Shown here piece after piece: positions 8,026 to 15,114 of a DNA stretch of 34,329 nt. Each line of letters begins with the position of its first letter. The stretch's first letter is position 1. The DNA is from an uncultured Eubacteriales bacterium (GTDB lineage Bacteria > Bacillota > Clostridia > Oscillospirales > UBA644). The notes below the pieces were generated by a model that had not been told where the DNA came from, searched no databases, and was given only the letters and a program-made list of their open reading frames with translations. The translations under genes were made by a program, and so were the position numbers. The stretch is from assembly GCA_934438175.1 (NCBI GenBank), contig CAKSBH010000011.1, positions 1 to 34,329 on the forward strand. The letters are read 5' to 3'.

Positions 8026-9387
8026 TTACCTCAAAATATCATCGATATCCGTAAACTGAGAATCTGCCGCGGTAACGATAACGCTGTCGCCCGGGAGAAT
8101 TACATCGTTTCCTCCGGGAATCAGAACGGTATTGCTGCGAATGATGCAGGCAATGAGAAGATTATTTTTCAGCTTTCGCTTCAGATCCTTGAGCGGCGTC
8201 TGAATGAGCTTGCTGTTTTCCGTCACATAGAATTCCAGCGCTTCGGCACGGTCTCCCACCAACTTATACAGGGTTCGGACATTGCTTCCTGTGGCGTTGT
8301 TTATGGCGCGGACGTAACTAAGAATCAGGTTGGAGGTGATTTGCTTCGGCGACACAATGCTGTCTAATCCCACCGATTCCAGCATATCCGTCAGCGATGC
8401 CTTGCTGATTTTGGTGATAATCTTGTTGATCCCAATGCTTTTGGCATATAGTGAAGTAATGATGTTCTCCTCGTCAATGCCGGTTGCCGCGACGCAGGCA
8501 TCGGCTTTGTCAAAGTTTTCTTCCCGCAGAAGTGTCTGATCCGTACCGTCACCGCAGATGATCTGTGCTTTGGGCAGAAGTTCGCTTAATTCGGCACAGC
8601 GTTTTTCATCCAGCTCTATGATCTTGACCGCCATGCCGGAATCCAGCAGTTGACGGGCAAGGTAATAGGAAATGTGACCTCCGCCGATGATGAAGATGTT
8701 GCGCAATTTTTGTTTTGCTGCCCCGGTTTTCCGGAAGAATTCGGCAAGCTGGCTTCGGGAAGCGGTGAAATGGATCTTGTCGCCGGCATACAGGATGCTA
8801 TTTCCGTTTGGAATATAGACGTTCTCTCCATGCTGAACGGCACAGACCAGAAGACGTACGTTGAGATTTTTCTGAATGTCCGTTACACGGATTCTATCCA
8901 GAACCGAGCCGGTGCCGATCTTCATTTCCGCAAGATCAACATATCCTTTGGCAAATGTGTCAATGCCGATGGCAGACGGAAAACGGATCAGCCGGAAGAT
9001 TTCGCATGCTGCCTCATATTCCGGATTCACCGCAAGGTCCAGCCCCATTTCGTCCAGCATATAAATAAACTGTTTGGAATATTCCGGATCCCGGATGCGC
9101 GCAACGGTATGCCGGACCCCGAGTTTCTTGGCAATCAGGCAGCACAGCATATTGATCTCATCGGAATAAGTTGTGGCGATTATGACATCCGCATGCGCAA
9201 CTCCGGCATCCCGCTGAACGGAAAAGTTTACACCGTTTCCCACGATTCCGAGAATGTCGGAGGTGTTGACAATGTTTTCTGCCGTTTGCGGATTGTTATC
9301 GATCAGCGTGACGTCGTTTCCTTCTTTGGTGAGGCATTCTGCCAGCGTGGATCCGATCTTTCCGCCGCCTACAATGACGATCTTCAT
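8026..9387 (-). CDS. trkA: TrkA, nucleotide-binding regulator of the Trk potassium system
   Basis: A 453-residue cytosolic protein with two tandem RCK modules. Each begins with a Rossmann nucleotide motif: GGGKIG near residue 7 followed by acidic LIDNN at the end of the second strand, and GGGHIS near residue 233 followed by IIELDE. Each Rossmann domain is followed by a TrkA-C domain (about 140-220 and 370-450). TrkA binds NAD(H) or adenine nucleotides and gates TrkH. The start follows AGAGGAAAATT. It is placed immediately before trkH in one transcription unit, 15 bases after the preceding DUF4838-like gene. Confidence 0.95.
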   Translation of the reverse strand: MKIVIVGGGKIGSTLAECLTKEGNDVTLIDNNPQTAENIVNTSDILGIVGNGVNFSVQRDAGVAHADVIIATTYSDEINMLCCLIAKKLGVRHTVARIRDPEYSKQFIYMLDEMGLDLAVNPEYEAACEIFRLIRFPSAIGIDTFAKGYVDLAEMKIGTGSVLDRIRVTDIQKNLNVRLLVCAVQHGENVYIPNGNSILYAGDKIHFTASRSQLAEFFRKTGAAKQKLRNIFIIGGGHISYYLARQLLDSGMAVKIIELDEKRCAELSELLPKAQIICGDGTDQTLLREENFDKADACVAATGIDEENIITSLYAKSIGINKIITKISKASLTDMLESVGLDSIVSPKQITSNLILSYVRAINNATGSNVRTLYKLVGDRAEALEFYVTENSKLIQTPLKDLKRKLKNNLLIACIIRSNTVLIPGGNDVILPGDSVIVTAADSQFTDIDDILR

Positions 9388-9402
9388 AATTTTCCTCTTT
9401 AC

Positions 9403-11037
9403 CTATAATAATTGACCGAGCTGTTTGGATGTTTCAAAAGTCCCCATGGCCTCGGAAATTCCGGGGATTTCATAGGTCCGTAGCAGGGAGAACAGTTGTC
9501 CGGGATCATACGGCATCTTTTGCTCCTTGGCAAGCTTGGTCAGCGCATAAATCAATTGAATGGACGCCTGTTCGGTGAAGGCACGGTGCTCTTTGCCGCA
9601 CTTTACCAACGCACTTTTCCAAAGAGCGATGGAATTGTTTTTCAACTCCCAATCCCGGAAAATACGATAGGTCGGACCGTAAATGTGCATTTCCGTGTTT
9701 GCAACCGCGGCTTCGGTCAGGGCAATGTAGGACCGCAATTCTTTCCATCCTCCGCCATAACAGGCGGCAAGAAACCCGTTGAGATGTTCTTCATATTCTT
9801 CGTCGGTCAGATCCGGGTTCCAGAGAAGAACGGAAAGAAGATATGCCCGCAGATCTCCGAACTCTCCGCTTTTGGTTTGATAGTTGCCCTGTTCGAAAAT
9901 CCCTTTTACGCCGTAATGTACAAGAAAACGGATGTTTTCCGGCAAAACGTGAAGATTCGGAAAAGGGGTGAGATAGTAGGTAAAATTGGTGGTATAGTCC
10001 CAGATATACAGACGATCGCATTTCTTTGACCAATCCCGTACATCTTCTGCAAAGGACAGATCCGCGTTCTTCCAATAGGGTCGGGCAAAATCGCACTCAA
10101 TGGAGCACAGACGTACGATAACGTTTGGTTCTGCATGCAGATTTTTCGGCGGATGCCGCGTGTAGCGATATGCCAGGGTGTCTATGGCAAGATCCGGATA
10201 ATCGTCCCGAAGTTCTCGGGCAATGCGGTTAACGAACGTCAGCAGGGAACCGGCCGGAGATCTTTCCCGTTCGTCCAGTTCCGTGCAGGAGCCGCAGGTG
10301 CAGCCGAGGCGGTCGTAGGGCGAATCATTCTGAGACACGGAGAGAATGTTGGCATCCGGTTTGTTTTTCAGGGTCTTTCGGATGTTTTTCATCACGGTCC
10401 GATAAATTTCCGGATCGGTCAGGCAGGGCTGATCTCCGTCCGCAGCCGACGTTTCCGCAAGATACGGAAGGGTATGAACAAAGCCGGCATAGGAAATTCC
10501 TCCGCCGAAAGCGTGAAGATCTCTTCCCACCATGCCGTTGATACGGCGCTTTGCCGAAAAGCCGGGATCAAAGGCGTCATACCAGAACAGATCCCGGTAT
10601 TCCAATTTGGGACGGAAAATTTTCTTCATTCCTGTCGGAACAGAAACCGGGTCCGTACCCTCCAGAACCTCGATGTCTTTGGTATAAAAACGCCAACCGA
10701 CAACGTCTTCCAGAAAGGAATACACGCTGTAAAGCGTTCCGCGCGGTGTTGCGCCGGAAAAGAAGATGCGGTTCTCCTGTGCAAGAATGACAATTCCTTC
10801 TGTGCCGAGTCCCGCCCGGATTTCCTGCAATTCAGAAAAATCTCTTGCCGTATGTCCGACAATCAGTTCGCAGGGAAAATATCGGTCGTCCGTTGCGGAA
10901 AAGATCGAAACCTCTGCGGCACGTTCCAGATACTTTTTCAGTTCAGCGGCGGCAAGTTGTTCTGCGGGATCTGCGTTCACAGCCGTAATAACCGTAAAAT
11001 CCGAAAGGGGATGTCCGCAGAAAACGAGATGTTTCAT
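9403..11037 (-). CDS. DUF4838-like protein (carbohydrate-active enzyme-like, function unknown)
   Basis: A 544-residue protein with no signal peptide. The first 130 residues resemble the accessory alpha/beta domain found before catalytic barrels in alpha-glucuronidases and hexosaminidases, seen in AAELKKYLERA and GTLYSVYSFLEDVVGWRFY. The central part (about 150-400) has the DUF4838 pattern: a CTCGSCT cysteine cluster after an ILSVSQNDS segment, a TLAYRYT strand, and IWDYTTNF. I recognise the family but not a verified reaction; glycoside hydrolysis is plausible. ATG 11037 is preceded by AGAAAGGAAG, whereas an upstream in-frame start at 11079 is unsupported. The absence of an export signal suggests it acts on imported oligosaccharides (inference). 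Confidence 0.75.
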   Translation of the reverse strand: MKHLVFCGHPLSDFTVITAVNADPAEQLAAAELKKYLERAAEVSIFSATDDRYFPCELIVGHTARDFSELQEIRAGLGTEGIVILAQENRIFFSGATPRGTLYSVYSFLEDVVGWRFYTKDIEVLEGTDPVSVPTGMKKIFRPKLEYRDLFWYDAFDPGFSAKRRINGMVGRDLHAFGGGISYAGFVHTLPYLAETSAADGDQPCLTDPEIYRTVMKNIRKTLKNKPDANILSVSQNDSPYDRLGCTCGSCTELDERERSPAGSLLTFVNRIARELRDDYPDLAIDTLAYRYTRHPPKNLHAEPNVIVRLCSIECDFARPYWKNADLSFAEDVRDWSKKCDRLYIWDYTTNFTYYLTPFPNLHVLPENIRFLVHYGVKGIFEQGNYQTKSGEFGDLRAYLLSVLLWNPDLTDEEYEEHLNGFLAACYGGGWKELRSYIALTEAAVANTEMHIYGPTYRIFRDWELKNNSIALWKSALVKCGKEHRAFTEQASIQLIYALTKLAKEQKMPYDPGQLFSLLRTYEIPGISEAMGTFETSKQLGQLL

Positions 11038-11078
11038 TTCCGACTTCCTTTCTGAAAATTCTTGTACAGAACAGGACA

Positions 11079-11107
11079 ACGGATCTCCTCCGAAAAAAGA
11101 GATCCGT
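11079..11107. other. Inverted repeat between two co-oriented genes
   Basis: ACGGATCTC (11079-11087) and GAGATCCGT (11099-11107) form a perfect 9-bp stem. On the plus strand it is followed by TTTT. On the minus strand, the direction of the flanking genes, no U tract follows, so it may be an attenuating or mRNA-processing hairpin rather than a full terminator. Confidence 0.5.
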
Positions 11108-11123
11108 TTTCTGCTTGTCAGGA

Positions 11124-11393
11124 TTATTTCAGCAACGTGTCCAGGTCGTGTTCAATCCGATCCGCAACGTCGGCTTTGGAAAGACGGTCCTTGGTCCAAT
11201 CGTTGATATAATCCGTGAAATAAACAATTTTGTCATACGTTTTCTCATAAACGTTGATGTCGTGTCCCTGTCCGACAAAATGATAGAACAGGGTGATTTC
11301 TCCGTTCTTGAGATAAGCGCCGCACTGATCCAACGAAAAGTTCAGCCATTTGCCTTTTCCGCCCAGCCACTTTTCAATTGCTGCCCGGTCCAT
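11124..11393 (-). CDS. Hypothetical protein, 89 aa
   Basis: The start lies three bases after the stop of the FSA-like aldolase gene, so the two are almost certainly co-transcribed. The protein is soluble and of mixed composition, with aromatic and tryptophan residues (KWLNFSLDQCGAYL, then YHFVGQGHDINVYEKTYDK) and no membrane segment or cysteine pair. I do not recognise a family. The reading frame has typical codon use for the region and ends 86 bases before the DUF4838-like start. It may be an accessory to the aldolase or a small single-domain enzyme, but there is no evidence for either. Confidence 0.7.
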   Translation of the reverse strand: MDRAAIEKWLGGKGKWLNFSLDQCGAYLKNGEITLFYHFVGQGHDINVYEKTYDKIVYFTDYINDWTKDRLSKADVADRIEHDLDTLLK

Positions 11394-11396
11394 CGC

Positions 11397-12086
11397 TCAG
11401 CCCCCGATTCCGAGCATTTCGCCGATGGTCTTTTTGCCGTATACGCTTTCCCAGTCTTTTTCGAAGTCATCTACGGCATACAGCGTAAGCGGATGATAAA
11501 TCAGATTGTCAAACAATGCGGGAGCAATGGTTACCGCATCGCCGCCGACCAACGCAATCTTGTGCACCTGCTCAATGTTTTTGAAACTGGCGGCAAGAAC
11601 CTTGCTTTTGATGTCATAACGGCGGAACATCTCTACGATTTCCTGCACAACATGGACACCGTCGGAAACGATGTTGTCCAGACGGTTGACATAAGGAGCG
11701 ACATAGGATGCACCGCACTTGGCGGCAATCAATGCCTGTTGCTGTGTGAAAATAGCGGTTTCCGTAACTTTGATTCCCATTTGCGACAGAATTCTGGTTG
11801 CTTTCAGTCCTTCGGGAGAAATCGGAATTTTGAGATAAAAATCTCCGCCGACCAGTTCCTGCAATGCGCACGCCTCTTTGACAATGGAATCTGCAGTGGC
11901 AGCCGTTGTCTGAATGTGAAGCATACGATCCGGTCCGATGATGGAGCGGATTTCTTTTACCAACGGGATGAAATCCGATTTTTCCCGTGAAATAATCGTC
12001 GGATTCGTCGTTACGCCGTCAACGGGGTAAAATTCAACGCATTTCCGAATTTCTTCAAGATGCGCACTGTCAATGATGTACTGCAT
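11397..12086 (-). CDS. fsa: Fructose-6-phosphate-aldolase-like transaldolase
   Basis: A 229-residue class I aldolase of the small transaldolase family (TalC/FSA). Visible active-site features are Asp6 (IIDSA), TTNPTI at 26-31, Schiff-base Lys86 in YLKIPIS, and VAPYVNRLD with Tyr132. The catalytic-water position carries Gln59, as in fructose-6-phosphate aldolase, rather than the Glu of true transaldolases, and Tyr132 replaces the transaldolase Phe. It probably splits fructose 6-phosphate into dihydroxyacetone and glyceraldehyde 3-phosphate, or acts on a related sugar; many homologues remain untested. AAGAGGAG precedes the start. It shares an operon with the esterase upstream and the 89-residue protein downstream. 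Confidence 0.88.
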   Translation of the reverse strand: MQYIIDSAHLEEIRKCVEFYPVDGVTTNPTIISREKSDFIPLVKEIRSIIGPDRMLHIQTTAATADSIVKEACALQELVGGDFYLKIPISPEGLKATRILSQMGIKVTETAIFTQQQALIAAKCGASYVAPYVNRLDNIVSDGVHVVQEIVEMFRRYDIKSKVLAASFKNIEQVHKIALVGGDAVTIAPALFDNLIYHPLTLYAVDDFEKDWESVYGKKTIGEMLGIGG

Positions 12087-12107
12087 ACAAATTATCTCCT
12101 CTTATAA

Positions 12108-12917
12108 TTAAGTATTATCAATGATAAAACGACCGATGGTCCGGTAAAGGGTTCCGGCATCCGGATACAGGAATGTTTCCGGTAATGCGTGAAACGTGTG
12201 GTTGGAATTTTCCACTTCCAGGTATTCCGCAAAGAATCCGTTTGACATCAGACGGTCGTACAGCATCCGCGAGATTTCGGGGTTGACGCACTCGTCGGAA
12301 TCTCCCTGGACAATCAGAACAGACGGACGTTGGGGCGGATGCTCGCAGAGGCACAGGGGGCTGGCATCTTCCGGATTTCCGCTGCCGACAAAATCCCGGA
12401 TGAATCTCTGTGTGGCGGGAGGCATTACCACTTCACAAAACGGCTTTCGCTGCCCTCCCATATAAGCAGGTCCACAAAGATCTACGACGGTTTTAACTGG
12501 GGAAAAACACTGGGGATCGTCCGTTAATACGGCAGTCAAAGCGAGATGCGCGCCTGCCGAGATTCCGAATACGGCTTTTCGGAACGGGTCGATGCGAACT
12601 GCGGATTGCCTGTCCAGAAAGCGGATCGCTTCCATCGCGTCTTCTACACTCTGCGGAAAGCCGCCTCCGTTTTTCCCGACCAGACGGTATTCCGCCGAGC
12701 CCACAACAAAGCCGCTTTCCAGAAGCAGGTCGGTAATCAGCGGGAAAAAGCGGACGTCCTCTTTGCATCCTTCCCTCCATCCTCCGCCGTGAAAAAACAA
12801 CGCGCAGGGGCGGGGAGTGTCCGTGTCGGATTTCGCAAAGAAAAGATCCATCCGCAGGACGATGCCGTCTACGGTACGATAAGGAATGTCTTTTTCCGTT
12901 TGCAAGACATAGGACAT
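12108..12917 (-). CDS. Alpha/beta hydrolase, carboxylesterase type
   Basis: A 269-residue cytosolic hydrolase of the BD-FAE/hormone-sensitive-lipase-like group. Oxyanion-hole motif HGGGW lies near residue 44, nucleophile elbow GISAGA near 117, catalytic Asp in QGDSDECV and His in NSNHTF. All triad elements are present, so it should be an active esterase or deacetylase. I prefer ATG at 12917, with GGTGA just upstream, over GTG at 12926. It is first in a run of co-oriented genes and lies 21 bases before the FSA-like gene, suggesting removal of acyl groups from a sugar substrate (inference). Confidence 0.85.
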   Translation of the reverse strand: MSYVLQTEKDIPYRTVDGIVLRMDLFFAKSDTDTPRPCALFFHGGGWREGCKEDVRFFPLITDLLLESGFVVGSAEYRLVGKNGGGFPQSVEDAMEAIRFLDRQSAVRIDPFRKAVFGISAGAHLALTAVLTDDPQCFSPVKTVVDLCGPAYMGGQRKPFCEVVMPPATQRFIRDFVGSGNPEDASPLCLCEHPPQRPSVLIVQGDSDECVNPEISRMLYDRLMSNGFFAEYLEVENSNHTFHALPETFLYPDAGTLYRTIGRFIIDNT

Positions 12918-12934
12918 TTCAATCACCGCATATA

Positions 12935-12963
12935 ATTATATTACAAAAATTTATGGATTTCAA
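12935..12963 (-). promoter_or_regulatory. Promoter of the esterase-aldolase gene run
   Basis: Minus strand TTGAAA (12958-12963), 17-base spacer, TATAAT (12935-12940). Transcription would begin about 10 bases before the start codon, giving a very short leader. Confidence 0.7.
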
Positions 12964-13026
12964 GACCTTTCGGAAAGAAAAATCAAGAAAGATTCCGATA
13001 TTTTCGTCGGTCGGGAGGGTTCTTTT

Positions 13027-14133
13027 ATGTCATCGGAAAAAAAACGGAGCAACGTTCTGATCTTTTTGCTTCTTACAGTTGTTCTTCTTGGATGGGTTCT
13101 TGGTTCCGGCGCGGCAACGGAAGGGGCGAAAAAGGGGATTCAAACGTGCCTTACGCTCATCGTTCCGACTCTGTTTCCGTTTTTTGTCTTGTCGGATCTT
13201 ACGGTCTCCACCGGATTCGCCGCATGGGTCGGACATCTTCTGGAAAAACCGATTCGTGTTCTGTTCCGTCTTCCCGGTGTTTGCGCGGTTCCGTTGCTGC
13301 TCGGCGGAATTTCCGGATTCCCGGTCGGGGCAAAGGCGGCGGCACAACTGTATGGGCAGGGACTCTGCTCACGTGAGGATGCGGAAAAACTGTTGGCGTT
13401 CTGTTCCAATCCGGGTCTTGCCTTTGTTTTGTCCACGGTTGGCGGAGGAATGTGGGGAAATGCAGGAATCGGGGTGATGCTCTGGGGAATTCAGAGCGTC
13501 TGTTCTCTGGGAATCGGGCTTGTTCTGTGCCGACGCAGAACTCAAAAAAAATTCACGGATTCCGTGGCGGCATCGGAGCCGGTTTTCCGTCCGTTTTCGT
13601 CCCTTTTTCCTCAAGCCGTCAAAAACAGTGCCGTCACCGTGCTGTCGGTTTGCAGTTACGTTGTTCTTTTTTCCGCTCTGAACGGAATGCTTGATGCGAT
13701 GCGGTTATGGGATGCTTTGTGTGGGTGCTTTTCGTTTCTTCCGCCCGCAATTGTTCGGGGCGTATCTTCCGGCGTTTTGGAGATGACAACCGGTCTGCTT
13801 TCTTTGAACCGTGCGCAGCCCGACGCGATCCGGCTTGCCGTTACGGCAGCACTTCTCGGGTGGTCCGGACTTTCGGTTCATGCCCAGATCCGGTCTGCCG
13901 TGGCAGGATCCGGGATTTCCTGCCGCTTTCTTCTTCCGTGTAAAGCGGTTCAGTCCGCCCTTTCCGGCGCGGTTGCCTTTTTCCTGGCAGGCCTTCCCGG
14001 CACAATTCCCGCATTCTTTGTCTTACCGGACTTCCGGTTTATTCCCGGATTCTATGCATCGGTATTCTCTGCGCTCTCTCTGTTGCTGTTTTTCTGCTTA
14101 TTTTCCGCAAAATATTTGCCGAAAAAACATTGA
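13027..14133 (+). CDS. ylbJ: YlbJ-like sporulation integral membrane protein
   Basis: A 368-residue polytopic membrane protein with about eight to ten hydrophobic segments. Two Gate (nucleoside-recognition) modules are recognisable, the first with GGISGFPVGAKAAAQLYGQG followed by a cysteine-proline pair (CSNPGLAFVLSTVGGG), as in YlbJ proteins of spore formers. YlbJ is needed for spore cortex formation in Bacillus subtilis; the transported molecule is not established. Length is a little below the Bacillus protein (about 408). GGGAGGG lies seven bases before the ATG. It is divergent from the esterase run and is followed directly by the glycyl radical promoter, so it is likely a single-gene unit. 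Confidence 0.85.
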   Translation: MSSEKKRSNVLIFLLLTVVLLGWVLGSGAATEGAKKGIQTCLTLIVPTLFPFFVLSDLTVSTGFAAWVGHLLEKPIRVLFRLPGVCAVPLLLGGISGFPVGAKAAAQLYGQGLCSREDAEKLLAFCSNPGLAFVLSTVGGGMWGNAGIGVMLWGIQSVCSLGIGLVLCRRRTQKKFTDSVAASEPVFRPFSSLFPQAVKNSAVTVLSVCSYVVLFSALNGMLDAMRLWDALCGCFSFLPPAIVRGVSSGVLEMTTGLLSLNRAQPDAIRLAVTAALLGWSGLSVHAQIRSAVAGSGISCRFLLPCKAVQSALSGAVAFFLAGLPGTIPAFFVLPDFRFIPGFYASVFSALSLLLFFCLFSAKYLPKKH

Positions 14134-14158
14134 CGAAAGCAAGGTTCTGTGCTATGAT
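14130..14158 (+). promoter_or_regulatory. Promoter of the glycyl radical operon
   Basis: TTGACG (14130-14135), 17-base spacer, TATGAT (14153-14158), overlapping the ylbJ stop codon and about 50 bases before the activase. Confidence 0.65.
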
Positions 14159-14209
14159 AATATCGGTTAAAATTAAGATATAAGTATATGCGGGGAGTGG
14201 GTTTGCATC

Positions 14210-15103
14210 ATGGATCAAAGCGGTATCGTTTTTGATATTCAGCCCTTTTCGACCCACGATGGTCCGGGAATCCGGACAACGGTTTTTTTGAAAGGGTGTA
14301 ACAATCGCTGTGCCTGGTGTCATAATCCGGAATCCTTGTCTCTGAAGCCGCAACTGCGCTTTTTTGCCTCCCGATGCATCGGGTGCGGGGCTTGTGTAAA
14401 AGCGTGTCCGAACAACGCGTTCCGGGACGGACGGTTTGACTTTACCCATTGCCTTTCGTGCGGACGTTGTGCCGAGGTGTGTCCCACGGGGGCGAGAGAA
14501 CTGTGTGGGCGTGTCATGACATCCGGACAGGTTTATGCCCGCGTTGCCAAGGATCTTCCGTTTTACCGGAATTCCGGCGGTGGCGTGACCTTTTCCGGCG
14601 GAGAGCCGTTGTTGCAGGCGGATTTTGTTGCGGAGACCGCACACCTCTGCAAAGAGAACGGAATCGGAACCAGCATTCAGACGGCTCTGAATGTACCGTA
14701 TTCCGAGGTGGAAAAGGTCTTGCCGGATATGGATTTTGTGATGTGTGATTTCAAAGCTGCGGACGAAGAGATCCATCAAAGATACGTGGGGGTCTCGCAA
14801 AAGAGAATTCTGGAGAACCTGGATCGGCTTTCTCTCGAAAAGGTTCGGCTGATCGTTCGGACGCTGATTGTTCCCGGCGTTACGGACAGCACCGATGCCG
14901 TTTGCCGGATTGCGGAACAGATCCGGAATTATCCGAATCTGGATCATTATTTCCTGCTTCGTTATCACTCTCTCGGCATGAGTAAACTGGAAACCATCGG
15001 CGCATGCGAAGGCATCCGGGCATTTGAAACGCCTACCGATGAAAAAATGGAAGAATTGACCCTGGCGGCAAAGAGAATTTTGCCGACCGTGAAACATAAT
15101 TGA
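14210..15103 (+). CDS. Glycyl radical enzyme activase (radical SAM)
   Basis: A 297-residue activase that uses S-adenosylmethionine and a [4Fe-4S] cluster to create the glycyl radical on the enzyme encoded next. The radical-SAM cluster is Cys30-x3-Cys34-x2-Cys37 (CNNRCAWC). Two further ferredoxin-type clusters are visible (Cys56/59/62/66 and Cys81/84/87/91), the arrangement of activases for non-pyruvate glycyl radical enzymes. FSGGEPLLQ is the SAM-binding GGE motif. The start ATG has GGGGAG upstream at slightly long spacing. The gene ends 11 bases before the glycyl radical gene, so the two form an operon under the promoter at 14130. Confidence 0.95.
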   Translation: MDQSGIVFDIQPFSTHDGPGIRTTVFLKGCNNRCAWCHNPESLSLKPQLRFFASRCIGCGACVKACPNNAFRDGRFDFTHCLSCGRCAEVCPTGARELCGRVMTSGQVYARVAKDLPFYRNSGGGVTFSGGEPLLQADFVAETAHLCKENGIGTSIQTALNVPYSEVEKVLPDMDFVMCDFKAADEEIHQRYVGVSQKRILENLDRLSLEKVRLIVRTLIVPGVTDSTDAVCRIAEQIRNYPNLDHYFLLRYHSLGMSKLETIGACEGIRAFETPTDEKMEELTLAAKRILPTVKHN

Positions 15104-15114
15104 GGTGAAAACAA

